Shown here piece after piece: positions 7,323-15,085 of a DNA stretch of 23,426 bases. The position numbers and the translations under genes were made by a program. Below the pieces are notes generated by a model. That model was not told the origin of the DNA. It was given only the letters and a program-made list of their open reading frames with translations, and ran no database searches. Each line of letters begins with the position of its first letter. Position 1 is the first letter of the stretch. Origin of the DNA: an uncultured Eubacteriaceae bacterium (GTDB lineage: Bacteria; Bacillota; Clostridia; Eubacteriales; UBA1433); NCBI GenBank assembly GCA_937880125.1, contig CALFLU010000094.1, positions 1-23,426 of the forward strand, read 5' to 3'.

Positions 7323-8330
7323 ATGGATAAATCACTTTATAAAAATATATGGGTCTATGTTGAAACAACCGAAGACGGTATTGCAAAGGTATCCTTGGAA
7401 CTGTTGAGTGAGGCGAGAAAAATTGCCGATGCAGCGGCAGAAAAACTGGTTGCGGTTTTGGTCGGAAGCGATTTGGACGCGGCTGTGGAGACGGTGTGCG
7501 ACAGTGGTGTGGACGAAGTCATTGTAGTGGATGCAAAAACATATCAAACCTATTCTACCGACGCATACACGTTTGTTTTCGCACAACTTTGCAAAAAATA
7601 TAAACCGTCAGTTTTGTTTATGGGTGCTACCGACAACGGCAAAGACTTTGCGCCGCGCCTGGCTTGCAGGCTCAATACGGGAGCGATTGCCGATACTACG
7701 GAATTGTATTATAATCCCGAAACAAAAGATGTGGAGTGGACAAAACCCGCCTTTGGCGGTAACCTTATGGCGACCATTGTTTGTGACGAGACGCGGCCGC
7801 AAATAGGCACGATACGCAGAGGGGTGTTTAAAATCATGCCTGCTGAAAAAAAGCAGGATGTTGTTATCACGCAAGAAGATATTGCCACACCACAAGAGAT
7901 GATTCGAACGTTGGTAAAAGAAGTTATAGCTGAAAAAGCGACAAAAGACATTAAAATCGAAGATGCTGAGGTCATTGTAGCAATCGGCAGGGGAGTCAAG
8001 GAGCAGGAGCAGACAGCAATGTTTGCCGAACTTGCTGAAATGCTCGGCGGAGCTTTGGCTGTGACACGGCCGCTGGTGGACAAAGAATGGTATACGGCAA
8101 AATGCCAGATAGGGCAATCGGGCAAGATGGTAAGCCCCAAATTGTATATCGGTTGCGGCATTTCGGGTGCTGTGCAACACACAGCGGGGATGTGCTCTTC
8201 GGACGTGATTGTGGCTATTAACACAGATGCCTCTGCGCCGATATTCGGCGTTGCCGATTATGCGGTGGTAGGAGACATGTTTGAGGTGGTGCCTGCACTG
8301 ATTGATGAACTGAAAAAAATCAGACAATAG
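7323..8330 (+). CDS. etfA: Electron transfer flavoprotein alpha subunit
   Basis: The 335-residue protein ends with the FAD-binding domain typical of EtfA: TRPLVD (248-253), QIGQSGKMVSPKLYIGCGIS (262-281), GAVQHTAGM (282-290) and AINTDASAPIF (298-308), then ADYAVVGD. No N-terminal ferredoxin domain is present, unlike the caffeyl-CoA reductase ETF. The gene starts nine bases after etfB, and its AGGAGG overlaps the etfB stop, so translation is probably coupled. The operon ends at the hairpin near 8404-8444. Confidence 0.93.
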   Translation: MDKSLYKNIWVYVETTEDGIAKVSLELLSEARKIADAAAEKLVAVLVGSDLDAAVETVCDSGVDEVIVVDAKTYQTYSTDAYTFVFAQLCKKYKPSVLFMGATDNGKDFAPRLACRLNTGAIADTTELYYNPETKDVEWTKPAFGGNLMATIVCDETRPQIGTIRRGVFKIMPAEKKQDVVITQEDIATPQEMIRTLVKEVIAEKATKDIKIEDAEVIVAIGRGVKEQEQTAMFAELAEMLGGALAVTRPLVDKEWYTAKCQIGQSGKMVSPKLYIGCGISGAVQHTAGMCSSDVIVAINTDASAPIFGVADYAVVGDMFEVVPALIDELKKIRQ

Positions 8331-8403
8331 CCAATCAAACGAAAAAAATTATTATAGCAAAACAAGCATCATAAAACAGTGACAATACAAAGTAAAATAA
8401 AAG

Positions 8404-8444
8404 AATTCAACTATAAACCGAAGTGTGTTTATAGTTGAATTTTT
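8404..8444 (+). terminator. Hairpin between etfA and azlC (terminator)
   Basis: A perfect 14-15 bp stem (8404-8418 with 8427-8441) encloses an 8-base loop and is followed by T's. It ends the acd-etfBA transcript. Only 38 bases separate it from the azlC start, so azlCD is read through it or uses a promoter at or before it. An in-frame TTG at 8435 lies inside the stem and is not a credible start. Confidence 0.8.
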
Positions 8445-8482
8445 ATATCAAACATGACTCAACTGTCAGGAGAATAAAAGCG

Positions 8483-9202
8483 ATGGATGAGAGTAAGAAA
8501 AAAGCGTTAAAAGCAACATTTCCCCATACGATTCCGGTGTTGGCGGGATTTCTTTTTCTGGGGTTTGCCTACGGCGTGCTGATGAAAAGTAAAGGCTACG
8601 GAGCGGGATGGTCGGTGCTGATGAGCTTATTTGCCTTTGCAGGATCGGCGCAGTATGCGGCGATTATTGCACTGACCACCGTGTTTAATCCGATCAATGC
8701 CTTTGTGCTGAGCCTGATTGTCAATGCAAGGCATGTATTTTACAGCATTTCGATGTTGGATAAATACAGAGAAATGGGCAAAATGAAGGGGTATCTTATT
8801 TTCGGATTATGCGACGAAACATTTTCTATCGTTTCTTCGACAAAACCGCCAAAAGATGTGGAACCTAAAATGTTCTATTTTTTTATTACACTTCTCGACC
8901 ATTGTTATTGGGTGGTCGGAACAGCCCTGGGCGGACTCTTTGGTTTGGTTATTTCGATGAATCTCAAGGGGTTGGACTTTGTGTTGACGGCGCTTTTTGT
9001 GACGATTTTTGTTGGGCAGTGGAAAATTCGTTCCAATCGCGGGCCGGCAATGATCGGCGTTTTGTGCTCAATTGTATGCCTGATGTTGTTTGGAGAAAGT
9101 CGGTTTATTATCCCGGCGATGATTTTGATTATTGCCATCATAACGCTGCTACAAAAGCCTCTTTCGGTGACAAAGCAGGCAGCGAAGGAGGTAGAAAAAT
9201 GA
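8483..9202 (+). CDS. azlC: AzlC family branched-chain amino acid exporter, large subunit
   Basis: This is a 239-residue hydrophobic membrane protein. It matches AzlC through LGFAYGVLMKSKG, SLFAFAGSAQYAA, NARHVFYSISML and CDETFSI, in the family's order. The AzlC-AzlD pair exports branched-chain amino acids or azaleucine. I start it at ATG 8483, where GGAG (8469-8472) lies ten bases upstream; an upstream TTG would add 16 residues but falls in the terminator stem. The stop overlaps the azlD start by four bases. Placement next to acyl-CoA genes may reflect fermentation of branched-chain amino acids, which is only inference. Confidence 0.9.
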   Translation: MDESKKKALKATFPHTIPVLAGFLFLGFAYGVLMKSKGYGAGWSVLMSLFAFAGSAQYAAIIALTTVFNPINAFVLSLIVNARHVFYSISMLDKYREMGKMKGYLIFGLCDETFSIVSSTKPPKDVEPKMFYFFITLLDHCYWVVGTALGGLFGLVISMNLKGLDFVLTALFVTIFVGQWKIRSNRGPAMIGVLCSIVCLMLFGESRFIIPAMILIIAIITLLQKPLSVTKQAAKEVEK

Positions 9203-9531
9203 CATTAAACGCAACACAAGCACTCGCAATCATCGGCCTGGTGGCTTTGAGTACGGTTTTGACGCGATTTCTTCCTTTTGCATTATTTTCCGGTAAACGA
9301 AAGGCGGGAAAATATGTCCACTATTTGGGCAAAATGCTTCCCTATGCCTCCATCGGGCTTTTGGTCGTCTATTGCCTGCGCGGTGTGGAATTTGGCAATG
9401 CGGCAAATATTGTACCCGAAATGATAGCGGTTTTATCCGTCGTTATTTTGCACTACTGGAAAGAAAACGCCCTGCTAAGCATGGGCGTGGGAACGGCGGT
9501 GTATATGGTGCTGATTAATGTTGTGTTTTAA
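9199..9531 (+). CDS. azlD: AzlD family branched-chain amino acid exporter, small subunit
   Basis: This 110-residue membrane protein has about four hydrophobic segments and the AzlD blocks LSTVLTRFLPFALF and LGKMLPYASIGLLVVYCL. The start is fixed by AAGGAGGT seven bases before the ATG and by the ATGA overlap with azlC, which implies translational coupling. A longer reading frame in this phase begins inside azlC but its extra residues are a shadow of azlC. The 128 bases after the stop, up to the convergent gntR-type gene, contain no clear terminator. Confidence 0.9.
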   Translation: MTLNATQALAIIGLVALSTVLTRFLPFALFSGKRKAGKYVHYLGKMLPYASIGLLVVYCLRGVEFGNAANIVPEMIAVLSVVILHYWKENALLSMGVGTAVYMVLINVVF

Positions 9532-9659
9532 GGTTAGAGATGTCGTGATATTTCAAGGGATGACAAATGCAGAGGATATAACATGGCAATAATTTTGATT
9601 CCATATTATTTGATCAAGATTTACAATTTTTATGTGTGTATATATAGAAAACGGATTTG

Positions 9660-10451
9660 TCATAGCACTGTTTTTAATTTTTCAATAACATCCAACTTCC
9701 GTTGAATAATTTTGCTATTTGCAGTAAGTACGTCATTTTTATCTTTTGGAATCAAGAGACCTAAATGTCTTCGCATGGTTGCTTCAGCCATTGCTTGATT
9801 TTTTAATGCAATAGCTGTGTATATATAATCATGCTCAAAACTCAAAAATTCGAACAAAGCACTTTCGCCTGTGATATAGAGGCGATATTGCTCAATTTTC
9901 ATTTCAATTCTTTTATAGGCATTAATGATATACCTATTTTTGCTGCAAAGAATAATATGTTCATGGAACATATTTTCGAAATGAAAAACATCCTTGATAT
10001 TGCCCTCGATATAAGAAGAGTTTAGTTTTTCGGAATAAGATTTTAATGTTTTCAAATCATTTTCGTCAACATTTATTGCCGCAAATCCGGCTGCGGCAGG
10101 CTCCAATAAAAATCTGAAATCGCATAATTTAAAATAATCTTCAGGTGAAAAAGAGGTAACAAAAGCACCTTTACCCGGAATTCTTTTGACAAAGCCGCTT
10201 TTTTCAAGCAACAAAATGGCTTCTCTGATAGGTGTTCTGCTTACGCTCATCACATTCGATAATTTATATTCGTTTAATTTTGCGCCCGGTAGCAAATTAA
10301 ATTGGATAATCTCGTTCAAAATCACTTCATAAACAGCCTCGGATAAAGATTGAAACGGATTTTTTTCAATCTTTTCATGCAGGTTTTCTTTGATTGCATG
10401 GCATCTTGCTTCAAATAGTTTTTCGCCAAGTTTGCTGACTTCATTATTCAT
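9660..10451 (-). CDS. GntR family transcriptional regulator with FCD ligand domain
   Basis: The 263-residue regulator has about 35 extra N-terminal residues, then a GntR winged helix (36-101) with LLPGAKLNEYKLSNVMSVSR (53-72), TPIREAILLLE (73-83), and the wing GFVKRIPGKGAFVTSF (87-102). Residues 108-230 form an all-helical FCD domain with likely metal ligands Glu159, His163, His207 and His229. FadR/FCD regulators are usually repressors released by a small carboxylate. It diverges from the truncated MFS gene, the classic regulator-target layout, so it probably once controlled that transporter operon and may now lack a working target. On its strand GGAGG lies five bases before the ATG. Confidence 0.88.
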   Translation of the reverse strand: MNNEVSKLGEKLFEARCHAIKENLHEKIEKNPFQSLSEAVYEVILNEIIQFNLLPGAKLNEYKLSNVMSVSRTPIREAILLLEKSGFVKRIPGKGAFVTSFSPEDYFKLCDFRFLLEPAAAGFAAINVDENDLKTLKSYSEKLNSSYIEGNIKDVFHFENMFHEHIILCSKNRYIINAYKRIEMKIEQYRLYITGESALFEFLSFEHDYIYTAIALKNQAMAEATMRRHLGLLIPKDKNDVLTANSKIIQRKLDVIEKLKTVL

Positions 10452-10545
10452 GACAACCTCCGGCTCAATTCAAATGCAATTTTTTTACGATACGATCAAT
10501 TTTAGTTTTTTATTTAATATTATTGTATCAGAAAAAAGAACAAAA

Positions 10546-10553
10546 AGTATACT
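10546..10553. promoter_or_regulatory. Small palindrome, possible GntR operator
   Basis: AGTATACT is a perfect 8-bp palindrome in the 254-base gap between the divergent GntR and MFS genes, next to GTAT-N4-ATAC. FCD regulators usually bind short palindromes near their own promoters. It is short and AT-rich, so chance is quite possible. Confidence 0.25.
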
Positions 10554-10587
10554 AATACACATTGTTTTTTAAAAATGAGTTTGAGAT

Positions 10588-10616
10588 TTGAAATTATTTT
10601 TTTCAGTATTTACAAT
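10588..10616 (+). promoter_or_regulatory. Sigma-A promoter of the MFS locus
   Basis: TTGAAA (10588-10593), a 17-base spacer and TACAAT (10611-10616) match the consensus at five of six positions each. Transcription would start near 10623, leaving a leader of about 80 bases before the ATG at 10706, which is preceded by AGGAG. Confidence 0.65.
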
Positions 10617-10705
10617 GAATGAAATAAAAGGTCGGTTTTTCTATTTCCTAATGGTTCCTTATATATTGTCGAATATCTAATCAAATCAGATCGTAGGAGA
10701 ATAAC

Positions 10706-11224
10706 ATGGCTCAGACAAATCGTAAGTTAGTGCTCATCATGGGAATGTTTACGATGGCGACCGGAGGAATGCTGTATGCATGGAGTGTAATTCAGCCATA
10801 TATATTGGATTATTTTTCTATTGATGCTTCTGCGGCAAGTATACCGTTTTCGATTAACCTTGGGATCTTTGTGGTTGGAAGCATCATCGGCGGAAAACTG
10901 CAGAAAAAAAACGGTATACAAAAATCTTTACGCATCGGTATCGGAATAAACTTTGTTGGGTTGATTATTACGGCTTTTATCCCTGCAAGTGCATTTTGGC
11001 TGGTAGTAGTGAGCTTTGGTGCGATCACGGGAATAGGCGGCGGTATCGTGTACAACACCTTGATAACTGCCGTGCAAAAATATTTTCCGGACAGGAAAGG
11101 TATGGCAACAGGAGCTATTTTGTGTATGATCGGCGTGTCCGGTTTTTACATGTCTCCGTTAATTAATTATATATTACAAGAATTATGTCTACTTTTCTTG
11201 GCGCTTACGAACGTGCAGCTATGA
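10706..11224 (+). pseudogene. OxlT-like MFS transporter, 5' fragment
   Basis: Residues 1 to about 157 match the N-terminal part of oxalate/formate-antiporter-type MFS carriers: GGMLYAWSVIQPYI, then GIGGGIVYNTLITAVQKYFP and DRKGMATGAILCMIGVSG, with about five membrane segments. Family members have about 400 residues and 12 segments. After SPLINYILQ the similarity stops near base 11175, and the last 15 or so codons read out of frame through a ketopantoate-reductase remnant. The promoter and AGGAG site are intact, so a fragment may still be made, but transport is very unlikely. This points to a deletion that removed the 3' half of the gene. Confidence 0.8.
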
Positions 11225-11744
11225 AGCAAGGTAGAAGTATTGATTCGGAAGAGGCTGAATTGTTTATTTGGCACAAATTGATTACTAATTGTTGCGTTAA
11301 TTTGACTTGTGCCATGACCCGATTGACTATGGGGCAATTGTTTCGCGCGCCGGATGGTGCAAAACTGCAAAAATTGATTATAGAAGAGCTTTGTGCGGTA
11401 GCCAATGCAAAAGGAATTCCGCTTAACTTTCAAAAAGAATGGGAAGATTGGCACCAAGCGCACACTGAAACAAATTGGCCACACTATCCATCGGCTGCAC
11501 AAGATGTGTTTAATCAAAGAAAAACGGAGATAGATTTTTTAATGGGGCAATTTCGAGGGAGGGGGATCGATTTGGAATCGAAACGCCCGTAAACGACACA
11601 ATTGTGATGCTTTCTCATATTATTGAGAATACATATCGAAAAAGAATAGTAAAAAATAATATTTCATTTAAGATATGCTTGTCGATTTATGCATTATCAT
11701 GTAGAATCGACAGGCATATCTTTTCTTATTATTTTATTGTCTAA
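11185..11744 (+). pseudogene. Ketopantoate reductase-like (PanE/ApbA) 3' fragment with frameshift
   Basis: From 11185 the frame reads a PanE C-terminal domain: FIWHKLITNCCVNLTCAMTR, then LIIEELCAVANAKGI and SAAQDVFNQRKTEIDFLMGQ. The N-terminal NADP-binding half (GxGxxG) is missing; an in-frame stop at 11164 blocks any extension upstream. The open frame ends at 11592, but the expected C-terminus REGDRFGIETPVNDT resumes in another frame from about 11556. One base therefore seems lost near 11551-11557, and that frame has no stop until 11742-11744. No ribosome site precedes the ATG. It is a dead remnant fused to the MFS fragment. Confidence 0.78.
11670..11724 (+). terminator. Long-stem terminator after the MFS/PanE remnant
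   Basis: The arms at 11672-11687 and 11705-11720 pair over 16 positions with a single G-U wobble. The loop is 17 bases, and TTTTCTTATTATTTTATT follows. It insulates the glycan cluster from the damaged locus. Confidence 0.75.
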
Positions 11745-11773
11745 AAGAAACAATTATAGAGAAAAAGTGATTA

Positions 11774-11802
11774 TTGTAATAAAAGCGATTTTCGTATATA
11801 AT
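11774..11802 (+). promoter_or_regulatory. Sigma-A promoter of the glycan cluster
   Basis: TTGTAA (11774-11779), a 17-base spacer and a perfect TATAAT (11797-11802) are present. A start near 11809 would give a leader of about 45 bases to the PglF-like gene. It is the only strong promoter I see for the genes that follow. Confidence 0.65.
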
Positions 11803-11852
11803 TGTATAGATTTGGCATGAGATTTTTTTGTATGTAGGAACAGTGTTTTTAT

Positions 11853-13709
11853 ATGAATAAATTAGGCACAGGAAAAAAATATATTGTTTTATCAATCGAT
11901 GTCGTTATATGCGTCATCGCCTATATTTTATCGTACATTTTGGCGGATGATCAATTTACAACGGCATATCTTTCTGACTTTTCATTTTACGTCCCGCTCA
12001 TGATTGCGATTTTTTCTTCGGTATGTATTTTTATCCTCTTTGATATTTACAACATCATTTGGAGCTATATCAATATCAAAGAGTTATTTCATATTATCAT
12101 CGCCTCGCTGATTTCCACGGGTATTTTGGTCATTATTGTTTATATTTTCGAGCTAAATATTCGTTTGCGTGCTTGTTTATTGTTCATGGCAATGTTTACC
12201 CTTGCGGTGGTTTTGTCGAGGATGATGTATTATTTATTGAAGCATTCTTTCCCAGGTGCAAAAAAGATAAAAAAGAAACGATTGTTGATTATTGGCGGCG
12301 GAGAGGCCAGCAGCATTATTTTGCGTGAAATGATGCAAAACAGAGAAAACGAATATTTGCCGATAGGTGTTATTGACGACGAAAAGGGCAAGCAAGGACG
12401 AAATATTTTAGGTGTTAAAATTCTCGGAACAACGAATCAAATTGCACAAATTGTTGATATGTATGAGGTGGATTCCATCTTTTTTGCCATTGTAAATATC
12501 AGCGACGCAAAGCGAAAAGAGATATTGGATGTTTGTGTGGAAGTGTGCAATGATGTGAAAATTGTGCCCGGGGTGTATAACAGCCTCAAATCGGTTGATG
12601 AACTTGAAATTATGCCGAACTTAAAAAATTTGACGATGGATGAATTGTTGTTTCGCGATTCGGTCAATATTTTACAAAAAGAAAACATTCGTTATATTAA
12701 AAACAAAGTGGTATTGGTGACAGGGGGTGGGGGGAGTATTGGAAGTGAACTTTGCTTGCAAATTGCGAAGCTGAAGCCGAAGCAGCTGATTATTTTTGAC
12801 ATTTACGAAAACAACATTTACTCATTGCAGCAAAAATTAAAGCATGAATATGCGGGAGAACTCGACTTTTATATTGAAATTGCTTCTATCAGGGACAGGA
12901 AAAAATTGGAGCACATTATCGAAAAATATCGTCCGCAGGTTATTTTTCATGCGGCTGCGCATAAACATGTGCCTTTGATGGAAACAAACCCGGAAGAGGC
13001 CGTGAAAAACAATGTGGAAGGCACGCTAAATATTGCTTTATTGGCGAAAAAATATGAAGTGGAGCGGTTTGTGTTGATATCCACAGACAAAGCCGTAAAT
13101 CCCACAAATGTCATGGGTGCGACGAAACGGATTTGTGAAAAAATCATATTGGCCGCTGCACAAAACTGCACGAAAACCGTCTTTTCCGCCGTCAGGTTCG
13201 GCAACGTCTTGGGCTCCAGCGGTTCGGTGATTCCTTTGTTCAAAGAACAACTTGAAAAAGGCGGTCCGCTCACCGTGACAGACCCTGAAGTCACCAGGTA
13301 TTTTATGACGATTCCCGAGGCGGTTTCTTTGGTCATTTTAACAGGTGAGTTGGCAAGCGGCGGCGAGATTTTTGTTTTGGATATGGGCAAGCCGGTAAAG
13401 ATAAAAGATTTGGCCGAAAACTTGATTAAGCTGTCGGGAAAAGTCCCTTATCGAGACATCGACATTGAATTTATCGGACTCAGGCCGGGCGAAAAGCTTT
13501 ATGAAGAATTGTTGGTGAATGCACAAGAGCTGCAAAGGACAATTCACGAGAAGATCTTTATTGAAAAAGTTGAAAAAATTAATACAATTCAATTAGAAAA
13601 TGATATAGAAAAATTGATTTGTGCGGCAAAGGACAACGATTCTATGCAGGTAAGATGCTGTATCAAAGCTATTGTGCCGGAGTATTCGTGTGAGTTATCG
13701 GGCGAATAG
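11853..13709 (+). CDS. Membrane-anchored UDP-N-acetylglucosamine 4,6-dehydratase (PglF/CapD/EpsC-like)
   Basis: The 618-residue protein has four N-terminal membrane helices (about 11-30, 44-66, 79-100, 107-128). A first nucleotide-binding fold follows (LLIIGGGEASS, 144-154), then the catalytic SDR domain with VTGGGGSIGSEL (289-300), AAAHKHVPLME (367-377), STDKAVNPTNVMGATKR (410-426) and RPGEKLYEELL near 544-554. The S-x10-M-x3-K triad, with Met for Tyr, is that of PglF-type 4,6-dehydratases that retain configuration at C5. The product, UDP-4-keto-6-deoxy-GlcNAc, is the substrate of the aminotransferase encoded next. The ribosome site (AGGA, 13 bases upstream) is weak. The alternative is a generic capsule CapD protein, but PglE/C/D homologues next door favour the bacillosamine pathway. 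Confidence 0.9.
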   Translation: MNKLGTGKKYIVLSIDVVICVIAYILSYILADDQFTTAYLSDFSFYVPLMIAIFSSVCIFILFDIYNIIWSYINIKELFHIIIASLISTGILVIIVYIFELNIRLRACLLFMAMFTLAVVLSRMMYYLLKHSFPGAKKIKKKRLLIIGGGEASSIILREMMQNRENEYLPIGVIDDEKGKQGRNILGVKILGTTNQIAQIVDMYEVDSIFFAIVNISDAKRKEILDVCVEVCNDVKIVPGVYNSLKSVDELEIMPNLKNLTMDELLFRDSVNILQKENIRYIKNKVVLVTGGGGSIGSELCLQIAKLKPKQLIIFDIYENNIYSLQQKLKHEYAGELDFYIEIASIRDRKKLEHIIEKYRPQVIFHAAAHKHVPLMETNPEEAVKNNVEGTLNIALLAKKYEVERFVLISTDKAVNPTNVMGATKRICEKIILAAAQNCTKTVFSAVRFGNVLGSSGSVIPLFKEQLEKGGPLTVTDPEVTRYFMTIPEAVSLVILTGELASGGEIFVLDMGKPVKIKDLAENLIKLSGKVPYRDIDIEFIGLRPGEKLYEELLVNAQELQRTIHEKIFIEKVEKINTIQLENDIEKLICAAKDNDSMQVRCCIKAIVPEYSCELSGE

Positions 13710-13957
13710 GGTAAATGAGATAAAGTAAAATGATAATCGGTACAAATCCGCAAGCTGTAAGGACAAGTTTCGAGCAAGGTGAAGGGATTGAGTAAACAGA
13801 ATAATCATTGATAGTACAATCATTTCATGCATAAATCTGACAAAATAGATAAGAATATTTCAAGAAGTGAGATGAGCATAGTGCCGAATGGCGCAAGGCG
13901 AAAAAGCGAAAATCTCCTTGCATACATTTGGCTTTCGTTAAAGGAGGCATAACTAAG
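13710..13957 (+). promoter_or_regulatory. Leader before the PglE-like gene, with alternative RNA pairings around its ribosome site
   Basis: This 248-base gap interrupts an otherwise tight operon. GCAAGG (13893-13898) can pair with CCTTGC (13916-13921), while the overlapping CTCCTT (13914-13919) can pair with the ribosome site AAGGAG (13941-13946). The two pairings exclude each other, as in a translation switch. A small stem GTGCC/GGCGC lies just before (13881-13894). A weak -10 (TACAAT, 13815-13820) and a 21-codon ORF (13730-13795, no good ribosome site) are also present. I recognise no known riboswitch class. Confidence 0.4.
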
Positions 13958-15085
13958 ATGTCTAAAAAAATATGGCTTGCATCGCCTCATATGAGCGATG
14001 AAGGTTATGAACAGAGCTATGTTAAAGAAGCCTTTGATACCAATTGGATAGCTCCGCTTGGGCCGAATGTAGAAGGGTTTGAGCAGGAGCTCGCTGCAAG
14101 TGTAGCGGCAAAGCATGCAGCGGCGTTGGTATCAGGAACAGCGGCAATACATATGGCGCTTAAGGCTGTCGGTGTTGGAAAGGGCGACATCGTTCTTTGT
14201 CAAGACCTCACTTTTTCGGCAACAGCCAACCCTATTTTGTACCAAAATGCCACGCCTGTTTTTATAGACAGCGATTATGAAACATGGAATATGGATCCGC
14301 AGGCACTGGAAGAAGCTTTTGCGAAATATAATAACAAAATAAAGGCGGTATTAATTGTTCATTTATACGGTCTCTCGGCCAACATGGACAAAATTATGGA
14401 AATCTGCAAGAAACATCGTACACCGCTCATTGAAGATGCTGCAGAGAGTTTGGGGACGACCTATAAGGGAAAGCACACAGGAACTTTCGGAGACTTTGGC
14501 ATCTATTCTTTTAATGGCAATAAAATTATTACAACGTCCGGTGGCGGGATGCTTGTTTCTGGCAACGGGGAAAAAATTGAAAAAGTAAGATTTTGGTCTA
14601 CGCAATCCAGAGACAAGGCAAGGCATTATCAACATAGTGAACTGGGATTTAACTATCGTATGAGCAATATTGTTGCAGGAATCGGCAGAGGGCAATTGAA
14701 GGTATTAAACCAGCGAGTGGCAAAAAAAAGATATATATTTGAATATTATGTACGGGAGCTTGGTGGACTAAAAGGCGTAGCATTTATGCCTGTTAATGAC
14801 TGGAATAAACCAAATTGCTGGCTAAGTGTGATGACGTTGGGTGATGATGTAGTGAGACCGATTGAAGTGATGGAAGCGTTGGAAAGGGAGAATATTGAAT
14901 CGAGACCTGTGTGGAAACCCCTGCATCTGCAACCGTTTTTTGCTGAATATGACTATATCGGACAAGGAGTGGGAGAGAAATTATTTCATAGTGGTATATG
15001 TTTACCAAGCGACACAAAGATGACAGATGAAGAGTTATCGAGAGTTTGCACCATTATAAAAGGGTTATGGAGACGGGATGTATAA
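13958..15085 (+). CDS. DegT/DnrJ/EryC1 aminotransferase, UDP-4-amino-sugar transaminase (PglE-like)
   Basis: The 375-residue PLP enzyme carries SGTAAIHMAL (59-68), IEDAAESLG (158-166) with the PLP-contacting Asp160, and SFNGNKIITTSGGGM (184-198) with Lys189 as Schiff-base lysine. Family members transfer an amino group from glutamate to C4 of a 4-keto sugar nucleotide. After the PglF-like gene, the product should be UDP-4-amino-4,6-dideoxy-GlcNAc. I start at ATG 13958 because AAGGAGG lies ten bases upstream; an in-frame TTG at 13928 lies before the ribosome site and lacks one of its own. The stop overlaps the next gene by eight bases. Confidence 0.9.
   Translation: MSKKIWLASPHMSDEGYEQSYVKEAFDTNWIAPLGPNVEGFEQELAASVAAKHAAALVSGTAAIHMALKAVGVGKGDIVLCQDLTFSATANPILYQNATPVFIDSDYETWNMDPQALEEAFAKYNNKIKAVLIVHLYGLSANMDKIMEICKKHRTPLIEDAAESLGTTYKGKHTGTFGDFGIYSFNGNKIITTSGGGMLVSGNGEKIEKVRFWSTQSRDKARHYQHSELGFNYRMSNIVAGIGRGQLKVLNQRVAKKRYIFEYYVRELGGLKGVAFMPVNDWNKPNCWLSVMTLGDDVVRPIEVMEALERENIESRPVWKPLHLQPFFAEYDYIGQGVGEKLFHSGICLPSDTKMTDEELSRVCTIIKGLWRRDV

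Noticed and set aside
8435..8482. Upstream TTG start for azlC adding 16 residues
   Set aside because: The TTG lies inside the terminator stem with no ribosome site; ATG 8483 has GGAG upstream and fits the family start.
8902..9198. Long upstream extension of azlD within azlC
   Set aside because: The extra residues are a frame shadow of azlC; AAGGAGGT and the ATGA overlap fix the start at 9199.
13928..13957. TTG start of the PglE-like gene
   Set aside because: It lies upstream of the AAGGAGG that serves ATG 13958 and has no ribosome site of its own.
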